A stretch of DNA of 64,000 bases from Pseudomonas parafulva. Lineage in GTDB: Bacteria > Pseudomonadota > Gammaproteobacteria > Pseudomonadales > Pseudomonadaceae. Position 1 is the first letter of the stretch; every line of letters begins with the position of its first letter. The notes below the pieces were generated by a model that made no database searches, was not told the origin of the DNA, and worked only from the letters and a program-made list of their open reading frames with translations. A program made the position numbers and the translations under genes. The DNA is taken from positions 3,503,001-3,567,000 of the forward strand of contig NZ_CP019952.1 of assembly GCF_002021815.1 (NCBI RefSeq), written 5' to 3'. Of the stretch, positions 46,534 to 57,065 are shown one piece after another.

Positions 46534-47250
46534 TCAATCCGACGCCAGCACCAACTGCAGGTATCGGGTAAGCATTGCCAGCATCGGCCCATCGGCCTGC
46601 GCCTCGGCGTGCTTGAGCAGGCCCTGATATTCCATCTGCTCGATAATCGCCGTCAACATCTGTGCATCCTGTTCCGGCTGCCGCGAGCCAACGACTTGCA
46701 GCAGCTGGCGCGTACCGTGCAGCAGAATCTGCTCGTGGGCACACACCAGCTCGGCCAGGCGCGGGCACAACAGCGCTTCCTGGCGAAACGCCTGCTCGGC
46801 CATCATGAAATCGCGGCGGGTGAGCAGTTGGCGCTGCACATAATCGGCCATCATGCGCGCCACTTCATCGGCCAGTTTTGCCCGTGCCTGGGGACTGCCG
46901 TCGCCCTGGGCCAGCAGTTGGCGCAGCACCGCTTCGGTGTTGAGCCAGAGCTTGGCCATGTAGGCGGCGCTGCGCTCGACGTACTGGGCGAACGTGTCGG
47001 TGAGCAGGTCCTCGATATCCTTGAAGTAGTAGGTGGTGGCCGACAGCGGTACCCCTGCCTCTGCGGCGACGGCACGGTGTCGCACGCCCCGAACGCCATC
47101 GCGCACCACGATGCGCATGGCGGCGTCCAGAATCAGTTGGCGGCGCTGTTCGCTGCCTTGCCGGGCCGTCTTGCGACCCTGGTAACGCACGCTTTCGGCA
47201 ACGGCGGTGGCGATGCCGGCAGCCCCTTGTTGAGCCATGGCGGTTGTCAT
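46534..47250 (-). CDS. TetR-family transcriptional regulator
   Basis: A 238-aa regulator with an N-terminal helix-turn-helix (AVAAEAGVPLSATTYYFKDIEDLL) and a helical ligand domain rich in His/Gln near the end. It is preceded by a basic arm (SVRYQGRKTARQGSEQRRQ). I chose the ATG at 47250 because GAGG lies 6 bases upstream; an earlier start at 47262 is possible. It may regulate the lipoprotein/QEGLA/hydrolase genes that follow; the position matches the TetR gene beside lysS in P. aeruginosa. Confidence 0.88.
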   Translation of the reverse strand: MTTAMAQQGAAGIATAVAESVRYQGRKTARQGSEQRRQLILDAAMRIVVRDGVRGVRHRAVAAEAGVPLSATTYYFKDIEDLLTDTFAQYVERSAAYMAKLWLNTEAVLRQLLAQGDGSPQARAKLADEVARMMADYVQRQLLTRRDFMMAEQAFRQEALLCPRLAELVCAHEQILLHGTRQLLQVVGSRQPEQDAQMLTAIIEQMEYQGLLKHAEAQADGPMLAMLTRYLQLVLASD

Positions 47251-47390
47251 GGAGTACCTCATGTACGGTGTCTGGTCGGAGCATGCCCGTTCGCGTCCGA
47301 TCTGGCCCCAGGCATTGGAATCGTAGATTCACTTGGCAAGGGATTGAATCGCGAGCGGGCCGGTGATGACAACATAAAGCTTCGGGCAAG

Positions 47391-47418
47391 AAAAAGCCGC
47401 CTGAAAAGGCGGCTTTTT
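47391..47418. terminator. Terminator between lysS and the TetR gene
   Basis: AAAAAGCCGCCT, loop GAAA, AGGCGGCTTTTT: a 12-bp perfect stem with five A on one side and five T on the other, so it can work in both directions. It lies 10 bases past the lysS stop and should end the prfB-lysS transcript. Confidence 0.85.
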
Positions 47419-47427
47419 CGACTTCAC

Positions 47428-48930
47428 TCAGGCCTGCGGACGCATATGCGGGAACAGGATCACATCGCGGATCGATGGCGAGTTGGTCAGCAGCATCACC
47501 AGGCGGTCGATGCCGATGCCCTCGCCCGCCGTTGGCGGCATGCCATATTCCAGCGCGCGCACGAAGTCGGCGTCGTAGTGCATGGCCTCGTCGTCACCGG
47601 CATCCTTCTCGGCCACCTGGGCCAGGAAGCGATCGGCCTGGTCTTCGGCATCGTTGAGCTCGGAGTAGGCGTTGGCAATTTCGCGCCCGCCGATGAACAG
47701 TTCGAAACGGTCGGTCACCGCAGGGTTCTCGTCGTTGCGACGGGCCAGCGGCGAAACCTCGAACGGGTACTCGGTAATGAAGTGCGGCTGCTCCAGCTTG
47801 TGCTCGACCAGCTCTTCGAAAATCATCACCTGCAGCTTGCCCAGGCCTTCATGGCCCAGCACCTTGGCCCCTGCCTTGCGGGCGATGTCGCGGGCGCGGT
47901 CGACATCCTGCAGGTCGGCAGCGGTCAGCTCGGGGTTGTACTTGAGGATCGAGTCGAACACCGACAGGCGCACGAACGGCTCGCCGAAGTGGAAGACCTT
48001 GTCGCCGTACGGCACATCGGTAGAGCCCAGCACCAGCTGCGCCAGCTCGCGGAACAGTTCCTCGGTGAGGTCCATGTTGTCGCGGTAGTCGGCGTAGGCC
48101 TGGTAGAACTCAAGCATGGTGAACTCAGGGTTGTGGCGCGTCGAAACCCCTTCGTTGCGGAAGTTGCGGTTGATTTCGAAGACCTTCTCGAAGCCACCGA
48201 CGACCAGACGCTTGAGGTACAGCTCAGGCGCGATACGCAGGAACATGGCCATGTCCAGGGCGTTGTGGTGGGTTTCGAACGGCTTGGCCGCTGCGCCGCC
48301 CGGGATGGTCTGCAACATCGGCGTCTCGACTTCGAGGAAGTCGCGTTCGATGAGGAACTTGCGAATGTGCGAGATGACCTGCGAGCGCACGCGGAAGGTG
48401 TGGCGTGTTTCTTCGTTGACCATCAGGTCGACGTAGCGCTGGCGGTAGCGCTGCTCGGTGTCGGTCAGGCCGTGGTGCTTGTCGGGCAGCGGGCGCAGCG
48501 ACTTGGTCAGCAGGCGCACCTGGGTCATCTCGACGTACAGGTCACCCTTGCCCGAGCGGGCCAGGGTGCCCTCGGCGCTGATGATGTCGCCCAGGTCCCA
48601 GGTCTTGACCGCAGCCAGGGTTTCTTCGGGCAGGGTCTTGCGGTTGACATAGACCTGGATACGGCCGGTCATGTCCTGGATGACCATGAACGAGCCACGG
48701 TTGAGCATGATACGGCCCGCTACCTTGACCGGGATCGCGGCTGCTTCCAGCTCTTCCTTGGTCTTGTCCGCGTACTGTTTCTGCAGGTCGTTGCAGTAGC
48801 TGTCGCGACGGAAGTCGTTGGGGAAGGCATTGCCCTTGGCGCGTTCTGCGGCAAGCTTTTCCTTGCGCAGGGCGATCAGGGCGTTCTCTTCCTGTTGCAG
48901 GTCTTGCGATTCGGTCTTCAGGTCGCTCAT
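47428..48930 (-). CDS. lysS: Lysyl-tRNA synthetase, class II
   Basis: Charges tRNA-Lys. The 500-aa protein has an N-terminal OB-fold anticodon domain ([20 protein letters not shown]) and a class II catalytic core. Motif 2 is around [18 protein letters not shown] and motif 3 is [21 protein letters not shown]. It follows prfB by 92 bases, the standard prfB-lysS pair, and ends at a bidirectional terminator. Confidence 0.98.
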   Translation of the reverse strand: MSDLKTESQDLQQEENALIALRKEKLAAERAKGNAFPNDFRRDSYCNDLQKQYADKTKEELEAAAIPVKVAGRIMLNRGSFMVIQDMTGRIQVYVNRKTLPEETLAAVKTWDLGDIISAEGTLARSGKGDLYVEMTQVRLLTKSLRPLPDKHHGLTDTEQRYRQRYVDLMVNEETRHTFRVRSQVISHIRKFLIERDFLEVETPMLQTIPGGAAAKPFETHHNALDMAMFLRIAPELYLKRLVVGGFEKVFEINRNFRNEGVSTRHNPEFTMLEFYQAYADYRDNMDLTEELFRELAQLVLGSTDVPYGDKVFHFGEPFVRLSVFDSILKYNPELTAADLQDVDRARDIARKAGAKVLGHEGLGKLQVMIFEELVEHKLEQPHFITEYPFEVSPLARRNDENPAVTDRFELFIGGREIANAYSELNDAEDQADRFLAQVAEKDAGDDEAMHYDADFVRALEYGMPPTAGEGIGIDRLVMLLTNSPSIRDVILFPHMRPQA

Positions 48931-49022
48931 GTCGTCTTTGTTTCCATCAGGTATTCGTTGCCCTTGGCGGGCAGGGCGCGCGCTACCGGCAAGGGGCCGG
49001 TGGCGCGGCGATAGGGTGTGGC

Positions 49023-50118
49023 TTACAGCCCCTGCTTGAGGCTCGCTTCCAGGTACTGGTCAAGGTCACCGTCCAGCACTTTCTGGCAGTCGCTGCGTTC
49101 GACGCCGGTACGCAGGTCCTTGATGCGCGAGTCGTCCAGCACGTAGGAGCGGATCTGGTGGCCCCAGCCAATGTCCGACTTGCTGTCTTCCAGCGCCTGC
49201 GAGGCCGCATTGCGTTTCTGCATCTCCAGCTCGTACAACTTGGCCCGCAGCATTTTCATGGCGGTGTCCTTGTTGGCATGCTGGGAGCGTTCGTTCTGGC
49301 ACGCCACCACGGTGTTGGTCGGCACGTGGGTGATACGCACTGCCGAGTCGGTGGTGTTGACGTGCTGGCCACCGGCGCCCGAGGAGCGGTAGGTATCGAT
49401 GCGCAAGTCCGATGGGTTGATCTCGATTTCGACCTTGTCGTCGATTTCGGGCGAGACGAACACGGCCGAGAACGAGGTGTGGCGGCGGGCACCAGAGTCG
49501 AACGGGCTCTTGCGCACCAGGCGGTGCACGCCGATCTCGGTGCGCAGCCAGCCGAAGGCGTACTCGCCCTTGATGTGCACGGTGGCGCCCTTGATGCCAG
49601 CCACCTCGCCCTCGGAGAGTTCGATGATGGTAGCGTCGAAGCCACGCTTGTCGGCCCAGCGCAGGTACATGCGCAACAGGATGTTGGCCCAGTCCTGCGC
49701 CTCGGTCCCGCCGGAGCCGGCCTGGATGTCGAGGTAGGCGTTGTTCATGTCCATCTCGCCGCTGAACATGCGACGGAACTCGAGCTGGGCCAGGTGTTCT
49801 TCCAGGCCTTGCAGTTCGGTCACGACGTCGCCGACAGCGCCTTCGTCGCCCTCTTCGACGGCCATGTCCAGCAGGTCCTTGCAGTCAGCCAACCCGTTGG
49901 ACAGTTTGTCCAGGGTCTCGACGACCTGCGCCAGCATGGACCGCTCACGGCCCAGGGCCTGGGCGTACTCAGGCTTGTTCCAGACGTTGGGGTCTTCCAG
50001 CTCGCGATTGACTTCGATCAGGCGGTCATGCTTGAGATCGTAGTCAAAGATACCCCCGAATGGACTGGGAGCGGTCGGAGAGGTCCTTGATGGTGTTCAG
50101 GATCGGTTGGATTTCCAT
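49023..50118 (-). CDS. prfB: Peptide chain release factor 2, with programmed +1 frameshift
   Basis: Releases peptides at UGA and UAA. Translation starts at ATG 50118 ([18 protein letters not shown]) and meets an in-frame TGA after 24 codons, at 50044-50046. The site reads GGGGG-TAT-CTT-TGA-C: an internal Shine-Dalgarno before CTT TGA, the classic RF2 autoregulation. Slipping +1 (skipping base 50046) joins the frame 50045-49023 for 364 aa. The product has the GGQHVNTT catalytic motif (GGQ) and the RSSGAGGQ segment. The SPF-type stop-recognition part lies before it. The frameshift rate should rise when RF2 is scarce. lysS follows. Confidence 0.97.
50043..50060 (-). promoter_or_regulatory. prfB frameshift site
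   Basis: The +1 slip site CTT TGA C with its upstream Shine-Dalgarno-like GGGGG (replacing the common AGGGGG). Low RF2 lets the ribosome pause at TGA and move by one base; abundant RF2 terminates there. Confidence 0.9.
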
Positions 50119-50260
50119 GGGCAGGCTACTCGTGCGAATTCGGTGAAAAGCCTGCGAGTATAACCGAGTCGGCCGCGTGGCGGCAGACCCGCCTGACAGT
50201 CGTCGACGACCAGACGCCGGGTGCAGCCAGCCGAGAAAGGTGCACCCCTGCCCCGGCTTG

Positions 50261-51265
50261 CTAGGCGACACCCACTTGGTTGCGGCCACCGTTCTTGGCC
50301 TGGTACAGCCCCTTGTCCGCCGCCGAGATCAATTGCCGGCAGTGGCTGCCGATGGGCGGAACCTGCGTGGCCAAGCCCACGCTGACGGTCAGGTGCGACC
50401 CGGCAGACGGTGCCATGTGCTCGATCGCCAGGCCCAGCACGCTCTGGCGCAGTTTCTCGGCGACCAGCCTGGCGCCACCTGGGGAGGTGTTGGGCAACAC
50501 CAGGGCAAACTCCTCGCCGCCATAGCGGGCCGGAAGGTCGCTGGGCCGCGAGCACGACCCACGGATGGCCTCTGCCACGCGCCGCAGCGCTTCGTCTCCG
50601 GCCAGGTGGCCAAAGGTATCGTTGTAGGCCTTGAAATAATCGACGTCGATCATCAACAACGACAACTGTTGCTGCTCGCGCATCGCCCGTCGCCACTCAA
50701 GCTCCAGGTACTCATCGAAATGGCGTCGATTGGACAGCCCCGTCAAGCCATCGGAGTTCATCAGCCGTTGCAGCATCAGGTTCGAATCGAGCAACTGCTG
50801 CTGGCTGACACGCAGGGCGCGGTAAGCCTCGTCGCGCTGCAGCAAGGTGAGGTAGGAGCGCGAGTGATAGCGAATGCGCGCCACCAGCTCGATGGTATCG
50901 GGCAGTTTGACCAGGTAATCGTTGGCCCCGGCCGCGAACGCGGCGCGCTTGACCAGCGGGTCTTCCTTGGTCGACAGCACGATGATCGGGATGTCCTGGG
51001 TGGCCGGGTTGCTGCGGTACTCACGCACCAGCGTCAGGCCATCGAGCCCAGGCATGATCAGGTCCTGCAGAATTACCGTGGGCTTGATGCGCATGGCCTG
51101 CTGCACCGCTTGGTGCGGGTCGGCGCAAAAATGAAAATCGATGTTGTCTTCATCGGCCAGGCCCCGCCGCACGGCTTCGCCGATCATGGCCTGATCGTCT
51201 ACCAGCAGCACCATCGCCGAGTTTTCATCGGCGGCGGCGAACCCTTCGATGGGGAGCTCATTCAT
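50261..51265 (-). CDS. wspR: Diguanylate cyclase response regulator WspR
   Basis: Output of the Wsp system: phosphorylation drives it to make cyclic di-GMP, favouring biofilm. The 334-aa protein has an N-terminal REC domain with phospho-Asp68 ([11 protein letters not shown]) and a C-terminal GGDEF domain with GGEEF at 249-253. The RxxD inhibitory site (Arg240, Asp243) lies 5 residues upstream. Both active and product-inhibition sites are intact. It follows wspF by 51 bases, the only sizeable gap in the operon, so it may have extra regulation. Confidence 0.95.
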   Translation of the reverse strand: MNELPIEGFAAADENSAMVLLVDDQAMIGEAVRRGLADEDNIDFHFCADPHQAVQQAMRIKPTVILQDLIMPGLDGLTLVREYRSNPATQDIPIIVLSTKEDPLVKRAAFAAGANDYLVKLPDTIELVARIRYHSRSYLTLLQRDEAYRALRVSQQQLLDSNLMLQRLMNSDGLTGLSNRRHFDEYLELEWRRAMREQQQLSLLMIDVDYFKAYNDTFGHLAGDEALRRVAEAIRGSCSRPSDLPARYGGEEFALVLPNTSPGGARLVAEKLRQSVLGLAIEHMAPSAGSHLTVSVGLATQVPPIGSHCRQLISAADKGLYQAKNGGRNQVGVA

Positions 51266-51316
51266 GGCTGGTCACCTGAACACGGCCGGCCAGGCGGCAT
51301 GATTCGTTACACTTCG

Positions 51317-52330
51317 TCATTGTGCAAAAACTTCCGTCAGACGCCCGGCTATGCCTTCAAGCGGGCGGATTTCCACTGCGGCATCGATCGCCGCAGCAGC
51401 CTTGGGCATGCCATAGACAGCACTGCTGGCCTGGTCCTGGGCAATGGTCAGAAAACCCCGTTGGCGCATCATCTTGAGCCCCTGTGCTCCGTCGCGCCCC
51501 ATGCCGGTGAGCAGCACCCCCACTGCCTCGCCTGACCAGTAGCGCACCACGCTTTCGAAGAAGACGTCGATCGAAGGGCGGTAGATTTCATTGACCGGTT
51601 CGGCAGTGTAGGCCAGTTGCCCGTTCTGTAGCAGACGCAGATGGTGGTTGGTTCCGGCCAACAGCACCTGGCCAGGTTGCGGTGGCTCCCCTTCGCGTGC
51701 CAGGCGCACTGGCAGCCCGGCTGCACTGCTGAGCCATTCGGCCATGCCGGCGGCAAAGACCTGATCCACATGCTGAACCAGCACGATCGCGGCCGGAAAC
51801 CCTGCTGGCACCCCTTTGAGCAGTACCTCCAGGGCCGCCGGGCCACCTGCTGATGAACCGATAGCCACCAACCCTCGTCGCTGGCTTGCTTCACGCAGCG
51901 GTGCGGCAACCGGCCTAGGCGTCGGCGGGCGCTGCTGGCCAATCAGCCAGCTGATGTTGAGAATCTTGCGCAGCAATGGCGCGGCGGCTTCACGGGCGTC
52001 GCCAGCGCCCAGCGTCGGTGTATCGACCACATCCAGTGCGCCATGCCCCATGGCTTCGAATACCCGGTGCACATTCTGCTTGCGATCGACCGTGACGATG
52101 ACGATGGCGCACGGGGTATCGGCCATGATCCGGCGAGTCGCTTCCACGCCATCCATCACCGGCATGATCAAGTCCATCAGGATCAGGTCCGGCTGCTGTT
52201 CCTGGCAGCGTTGCACGGCTTCGGCACCGTTGCTGGCTACCCACACCACTTCATGGGCAGGTTCCAGCGCGACGGCGCGTCGCAAGGCCTCCACTGCCAA
52301 GGGCATGTCATTGACGATGGCGATCTTCAT
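51317..52330 (-). CDS. wspF: CheB-like methylesterase WspF
   Basis: Removes methyl groups from WspA, damping the signal; wspF loss in Pseudomonas gives high cyclic di-GMP and wrinkly or small colonies. The 337-aa protein has a REC domain (phospho-Asp53 in [13 protein letters not shown]) and a CheB domain with Ser160 (IGSSAGG), His187 (VQHVDQ) and Asp280 ([12 protein letters not shown]). All three catalytic residues are present, so it looks functional. It overlaps the wspE stop by four bases. Confidence 0.95.
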   Translation of the reverse strand: MKIAIVNDMPLAVEALRRAVALEPAHEVVWVASNGAEAVQRCQEQQPDLILMDLIMPVMDGVEATRRIMADTPCAIVIVTVDRKQNVHRVFEAMGHGALDVVDTPTLGAGDAREAAAPLLRKILNISWLIGQQRPPTPRPVAAPLREASQRRGLVAIGSSAGGPAALEVLLKGVPAGFPAAIVLVQHVDQVFAAGMAEWLSSAAGLPVRLAREGEPPQPGQVLLAGTNHHLRLLQNGQLAYTAEPVNEIYRPSIDVFFESVVRYWSGEAVGVLLTGMGRDGAQGLKMMRQRGFLTIAQDQASSAVYGMPKAAAAIDAAVEIRPLEGIAGRLTEVFAQ

Positions 52331-54630
52331 CCGTGAGCACCTCCGATCAGTTCGACTACAGCATCGAGCAACGCATCGTCGTGGAAACTGGCTTTAGCCA
52401 AATAGTAGTCGGCCCCGGCATCCAGGCCACGCCGTCGGTCTTCCTCCCGATCCTTGTAGGAAACCACCATGACAGGCAGCGATTGCAGGCGCTGGTCACG
52501 GCGCACCAGGGTGACCAATTCAATGCCGTCCATGCGCGGCATGTCGATGTCGGTGATCAGCAAGTCGAAATCGTCGCCGCGCAGGGCATTCCAGCCATCC
52601 ATGCCATCGACCGCCACTGCGACGTCGTAGCCGCGATTGCCCAGCAGCTTGCGCTGCAGCTCGCGCACCGTCAGCGAGTCGTCGACGACCAGTACGCGTT
52701 TGCGCGCCAGACCAGAGACGCCGGCACCGCCGCGCTCGACGCGCTCGAGCGTGCCGGTGCTGAGCAGTTTGTCGACCGAGCGCAGAATGTCCTCCACATC
52801 GACGATCAGCACCACCGAACCGTCGTCCAGCAGCGCCCCTGAAGAAATGTCCTGCACTTTGCCCAGACGCGGATCGAGCGGCATCACCACCAGCACCCGC
52901 TCACCGATCAGGCGCTCGACGGCCACGCCGTACAAGCGCTCGCGCTCGCGGATGACCACGACCCGCAGGCTGTCCTGGTCGGTTTGCCCGGCCGGCCGGT
53001 GCAGCAACTGGCTGGCCGCTACGAGACCGATGTGCTGGCCGTCATGCCAGAAATGCTGCCGCCCTTCAATCTGCACGATGTCGTTGGCATCCACCGCCAG
53101 GGTGTGTTCGATATGCGCCAGGGGGAAGGCATAGGCTTCCCCGCCGACTTCCACGACCAGGCTGCGCACGACCGACAAGGTCTGCGGTACCTGCAGGTGG
53201 AAGCGGCACCCCAGCCCGGGCGTCTGGGTCAGTTCGATCGCCCCGCGCAATTCGCGAATCATGTGCTGCACGGCGTCAAGCCCTACACCCCGCCCGGACA
53301 CTTCGGTCACCGTGTCCCGCAGGCTGAAGCCTGGCAGGAAGAGGAACGTGAGCAATTCATCGTCACTCATGCGCGCGACGGTTTCGGCTGGAGACAGGGC
53401 ACGCTCGACAATGCTGGCACGCAGGCGATCCAGGTCCACACCGGCACCGTCGTCCATCAGCTCAAGGCTCAGCATCCCGGCATGGTGCGAGACGCGCAGG
53501 CGGATCAGCCCCTCTTCGGGCTTGCCCGCCAACAGCCGCCTGTCTGGCAGTTCGATGCCATGATCGACCGCGTTACGCAGCAAGTGGGTCAGCGGAGCCT
53601 CGAGCTTTTCCAGCACGTCACGATCGACCTGGGTTTTCTCGCCTTCGATGACCAGGCGCACCGGTTTGCCCAAGGCGCGCCCCAGGTCGCGCACCATGCG
53701 GCTCTGCCCGGCCAACACATCGGCAAACGGGCGCATGCGGCAGGCCAGGGCGGTGTCGTAGAGCAGTTGCGCGCGCTGGCTGGCCTGCCAGCCGAATTCG
53801 TCCAGATCGGCCGCTTGCTGACGCAGGATCTGCTGGGTCTCGGCCAACAAGCGTTGGGTCTGGGCCAAGGCTTCGAGTACCTCGCTACCCTGGCCACTGT
53901 CTTCGAGTTGCAGGCGCAGGCCATCGAGCGCCTGCATGCCCTGGCCATGCATGCGCTTGAGGCGCTGCAAGGTGGCCAGGTAGGGTTTGAGACGCTGGGT
54001 TTCAACCAGGGACTTGCTGGACAGGTCGAGCAGGCTGTTGAGCCTGTCGGCGGTCACTCGCAGTACCCGCTCGCCCCCTTCGACCGTGCGCTTGCCGGCC
54101 TTGCGACGTGGCGCAGGCTCGGCATCGGCGGGCGGCTCAGACGCCGGTGCAGGCGGCGCGGTCGGTGTCTGGCTCGCAACCGGCGGTGGCGCCATCGGTG
54201 GACGGGCCTGCGCGGGGGCGGCAGGTGCAGCGCCCTGCCTCCCGGGCTCCAATACGGCGGCCATCAGCACCAGGAAGCCAGGCACATCGTCCTGGGCGGC
54301 TGTGTCGCTGGGCGTTGCAATGCGCATCAACAGGTCGGTGCCCTGCAGCAGCGCGTCGATGTGCTCAGCGCTCAGGCGCAGGCGGCCTTCCTGGGCCGCC
54401 ACCAGGCAGTCCTCCATCACGTGCGCAACGCTGACACCGGCATCCACGCCAACGATGCGTGCAGCCCCTTTAAGGGAATGGGCTGCGCGCATGCAGGCTT
54501 CCAGCTGGTCGGCCTGGGTAGGGTTGCGCTCCAGGGCCAGAAGCCCGGCGCTGAGTACCTGCGTCTGGGCCTCGGCTTCAAGGCTGAACAGTTCGAGCAA
54601 CGAGGCGTCGCGCATTTGCTCAGGGGTCAT
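52327..54630 (-). CDS. wspE: CheA-like hybrid histidine kinase WspE
   Basis: Central kinase of the Wsp system; it phosphorylates WspR and WspF. The 767-aa protein has an N-terminal Hpt domain with phospho-His51 ([13 protein letters not shown]) and a Pro/Ala-rich linker ([19 protein letters not shown]). The CheA core includes [15 protein letters not shown] (N-box) and the [13 protein letters not shown] G box. A CheW-like coupling domain is followed by a C-terminal REC domain with Asp694 ([13 protein letters not shown]). It overlaps wspD and wspF by four bases each. Confidence 0.95.
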   Translation of the reverse strand: MTPEQMRDASLLELFSLEAEAQTQVLSAGLLALERNPTQADQLEACMRAAHSLKGAARIVGVDAGVSVAHVMEDCLVAAQEGRLRLSAEHIDALLQGTDLLMRIATPSDTAAQDDVPGFLVLMAAVLEPGRQGAAPAAPAQARPPMAPPPVASQTPTAPPAPASEPPADAEPAPRRKAGKRTVEGGERVLRVTADRLNSLLDLSSKSLVETQRLKPYLATLQRLKRMHGQGMQALDGLRLQLEDSGQGSEVLEALAQTQRLLAETQQILRQQAADLDEFGWQASQRAQLLYDTALACRMRPFADVLAGQSRMVRDLGRALGKPVRLVIEGEKTQVDRDVLEKLEAPLTHLLRNAVDHGIELPDRRLLAGKPEEGLIRLRVSHHAGMLSLELMDDGAGVDLDRLRASIVERALSPAETVARMSDDELLTFLFLPGFSLRDTVTEVSGRGVGLDAVQHMIRELRGAIELTQTPGLGCRFHLQVPQTLSVVRSLVVEVGGEAYAFPLAHIEHTLAVDANDIVQIEGRQHFWHDGQHIGLVAASQLLHRPAGQTDQDSLRVVVIRERERLYGVAVERLIGERVLVVMPLDPRLGKVQDISSGALLDDGSVVLIVDVEDILRSVDKLLSTGTLERVERGGAGVSGLARKRVLVVDDSLTVRELQRKLLGNRGYDVAVAVDGMDGWNALRGDDFDLLITDIDMPRMDGIELVTLVRRDQRLQSLPVMVVSYKDREEDRRRGLDAGADYYLAKASFHDDALLDAVVELIGGAHG

Positions 54631-55295
54631 GGCAGGCTCCGCTGTACGGCAGACAACAGCTGTTGCTCATCCAGCACACGCACGCTGCGCCCGCGCCATT
54701 GCAGCACCGCTGCCGTGAAGCGCATGGCGTCGTGAGCAAGGTCCGTGGGCCGATCAAGCCGGTGGATACCATCGATTTCCTCGACGGCCATGACCACCGG
54801 GCCACCCTCGGCTGCCAGGATCAGCATGCGTGGCAAGCCCCGATTGTTGCGCTGTTCAGTCGCACCGCCAGGGGTACCCAGCAGCTCCTGCAACGACAGG
54901 CACGGCACCAGGGCACCCCGCACATTGGCAACGCCCAACAGCACGCGCGAGCGCTGATGGGGTAGCGAATGCACGGCCTGCAAGGGCGCGATTTCGGTCA
55001 GGCATGCCGTAGGCAACGCCAGCCACTCCTCCCCCAGGCGGAACAACAGCATCGAGCGCCCTGTACAGGCCTGCTCGACCGCTTCCAGGTCCGGCTGTGC
55101 GTCGGTGTCCTGCACCAGTGCGTAGCGGTCCAGCAGACGCGTGGCCGCGGCGGCGTACACCTCGCAGTTGCGACAATGGACATGACGCTCAAGCAGCGGG
55201 CATTGCTTGTTGCCATGCACGCCGATGCGATTCCAGCAGTCATCGATGCGCACATCGGTTTCGGCGAGCAGGTCGGTCACAGCCTCATCGTTCAT
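54627..55295 (-). CDS. wspD: CheW-like coupling protein WspD
   Basis: Links the receptor WspA to the kinase WspE. The 222-aa protein has a CheW domain (residues about 80-215, FRLGEEWLALPTACLTEI). It is preceded by an extra N-terminal part with a Cys-rich segment (CPLLERHVHCRNCEVY), which is a possible metal site or just structure. It overlaps wspC and wspE by four bases each. Confidence 0.93.
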   Translation of the reverse strand: MNDEAVTDLLAETDVRIDDCWNRIGVHGNKQCPLLERHVHCRNCEVYAAAATRLLDRYALVQDTDAQPDLEAVEQACTGRSMLLFRLGEEWLALPTACLTEIAPLQAVHSLPHQRSRVLLGVANVRGALVPCLSLQELLGTPGGATEQRNNRGLPRMLILAAEGGPVVMAVEEIDGIHRLDRPTDLAHDAMRFTAAVLQWRGRSVRVLDEQQLLSAVQRSLP

Positions 55296-56557
55296 CGGTC
55301 GGCCTCCCGACCCGCACGCATGGCACGGCTTTGCAGACGCTGGGCCCCGGCCTGGTCACCCTGGGCCTGCAAGAGCGCGGCCAGGTGAACGAGCGCTTCG
55401 GGGTGCTGCGGCTCAAGGTACAGCGCCTTGCGGTAGTGAACCTGCGCTTGTTGTAAATCACCTTCGGTGTCGCTGAGCAGACCCAACCAATAGTACACCT
55501 GGGCCGACGGGGGGTACTGGCGCAGGTAACGCTGGCAGGCATCACGCGCCTGCTGGCTGTTGCCGGCATTGGCATGCTCGGCAATGCTTGCCAGCAATTC
55601 GCGGGCACCGAGCCCGGTAGCTTCGACGGCCTGCCGGTCAGGCACAGGCCCAAGAGACCCGCGCATGCGTGGCAGGGGGACATTGGTCGGCCGGTAGCCG
55701 GTCAACGGCTTGATGGGTTCGCGTTGAATCGGCACGGCCGGCGCCGGTCGTTGCTGAGCCATATCGTCTTGGCGCACATAGGCAAAAGACTGGGCAATGC
55801 CCACCGGACGCATACCAAGGCGAGCCAGCAGGCTGCCTTCGGCGGGCCCGATGAACAGCACGCCTTGGGGGTGAAGCAGGCGCTTGAGGGTTTCGAACAC
55901 CCGTTGCTGGGTGGGTACATCGAAATAAATCAGCAGGTTGCGGCAGAACACGAAGTCGTAGAGGCCCTCCCGGCTGGCCAATGCCGGATCAAGGACATTG
56001 CCGACGTGCAGGGTCACTTGCTGGCGCACACGGTCATGCACACGATGGCCCTCGTCGATGGCATCGAAGTACCGTTCGCGAAAACCCAGGTCGTCGCCAC
56101 GAAACGCGTTGCGCCCGTAAAGACCCTGGCTGGCCTTGGCCACAGAGGCAGGGCTGATGTCCATACCGTCGATCAGGAAGGATGCCGGGGCGATGCCGGC
56201 ATCGAGCAGCGCCATCGCCAGCGAATAGGGCTCTTCCCCTGTCGAACAAGGCAGGCTGAGCAAGCGCAGAGGGCGAGCGGCGGCCAATTCGGCCAGGCGT
56301 TTGTGCGCAAGGCTTGCCAGGGCAGTGAAGGACTCGCGGTAGCGGAAGAACCATGTCTCCGGCACGATGACCGCTTCGATCAGCGCCTGTTGCTCGGCCG
56401 GCGATTGCTGCAGGCGCAGCCAGTAGTCGTCCAGACCGCTGGCACCCAGCGCCGCGCTGCGCTGACGCAGGGCACGCTCGACCATCGATGCGCCCACCGA
56501 CTCGACGTCCAAACCTATGCGCTCACGCAGAAAATGAAAGAAATGCCGCTCGTTCAT
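55292..56557 (-). CDS. wspC: CheR-type methyltransferase with TPR tail, WspC
   Basis: Methylates WspA using SAM, opposing WspF. The 421-aa protein has a CheR domain (residues about 1-270; motifs LLSLPCSTGEEPYSLAMALL and FVFCRNLLIYF). A C-terminal tetratricopeptide region follows (residues about 320-415, AQVYYWLGLLSDTEGDLQQAQ), which probably binds the receptor or partners. It overlaps wspB and wspD by four bases each. Confidence 0.94.
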   Translation of the reverse strand: MNERHFFHFLRERIGLDVESVGASMVERALRQRSAALGASGLDDYWLRLQQSPAEQQALIEAVIVPETWFFRYRESFTALASLAHKRLAELAAARPLRLLSLPCSTGEEPYSLAMALLDAGIAPASFLIDGMDISPASVAKASQGLYGRNAFRGDDLGFRERYFDAIDEGHRVHDRVRQQVTLHVGNVLDPALASREGLYDFVFCRNLLIYFDVPTQQRVFETLKRLLHPQGVLFIGPAEGSLLARLGMRPVGIAQSFAYVRQDDMAQQRPAPAVPIQREPIKPLTGYRPTNVPLPRMRGSLGPVPDRQAVEATGLGARELLASIAEHANAGNSQQARDACQRYLRQYPPSAQVYYWLGLLSDTEGDLQQAQVHYRKALYLEPQHPEALVHLAALLQAQGDQAGAQRLQSRAMRAGREADR

Positions 56558-57060
56558 GCGCAGGTCCCGCCCTGTGCGTCAGGGTACAGCACACGGTGCA
56601 CGGCCTCGGGCAGCACCTGGTCGACCTCGATGCGCTGCACCAGCCCCTGGGCATCCTGGCGGACCGGCCCCAGGTAAGGTGCGGGGTCATTGTCCACGCC
56701 ATAGGGTTTGAATTCATCAGCACGGCAGCGCAGGGTTTCGGTGGCGTGCTCCAGAATCAGGCCCAGTTGCAGTGCGCTGCGATAGCGCACCAGCACCAGG
56801 CGGGTACTGGTACGTTGCAGCGCCGGCCGCCCTATGCACAAGGCAGCCAAGTCCACCACCGGCACCAACTGGCCACGGTGGGCAAGAATGCCCGCCACCC
56901 AATGCGGCGCTTGCAGCACTGGCTTGAGAGGCTGACGGGGCAGCACCTTGATTACCTCCTGCACGGACAGGGCAAAACGCTGGTCACCCAGGTGAAACTG
57001 CAGGTACAGCGCGCCGTTGTCGTGGCCTGCCGGCACGGCGCGCGGTTGCATGTCGATCAT
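56554..57060 (-). CDS. wspB: CheW-like coupling protein WspB
   Basis: A 168-aa single CheW domain (YLQFHLGDQRFALSVQEVIKV, shown here in part: LQFHLGDQRFALSV) that joins the receptor WspA to WspE. The second CheW-like protein of the system is WspD. It lies 5 bases after wspA and overlaps wspC by four bases, so it is co-translated with the receptor. Confidence 0.93.
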   Translation of the reverse strand: MIDMQPRAVPAGHDNGALYLQFHLGDQRFALSVQEVIKVLPRQPLKPVLQAPHWVAGILAHRGQLVPVVDLAALCIGRPALQRTSTRLVLVRYRSALQLGLILEHATETLRCRADEFKPYGVDNDPAPYLGPVRQDAQGLVQRIEVDQVLPEAVHRVLYPDAQGGTCA

Positions 57061-57065
57061 CGTCT

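Noticed and set aside
46339..49014. 891-aa open frame antisense to lysS and the TetR gene
   Set aside because: Same reason: it covers lysS and other certain genes on the opposite strand and has no recognisable features.
50219..50247. GGGTGCA/TGCACCC stem between prfB and wspR as the wspR terminator
   Set aside because: Only 7 bp, a 15-base loop and no T run, so not called as a terminator.
52984..54735. 583-aa open frame antisense to wspE
   Set aside because: wspE has full domain support; the antisense frame has none.
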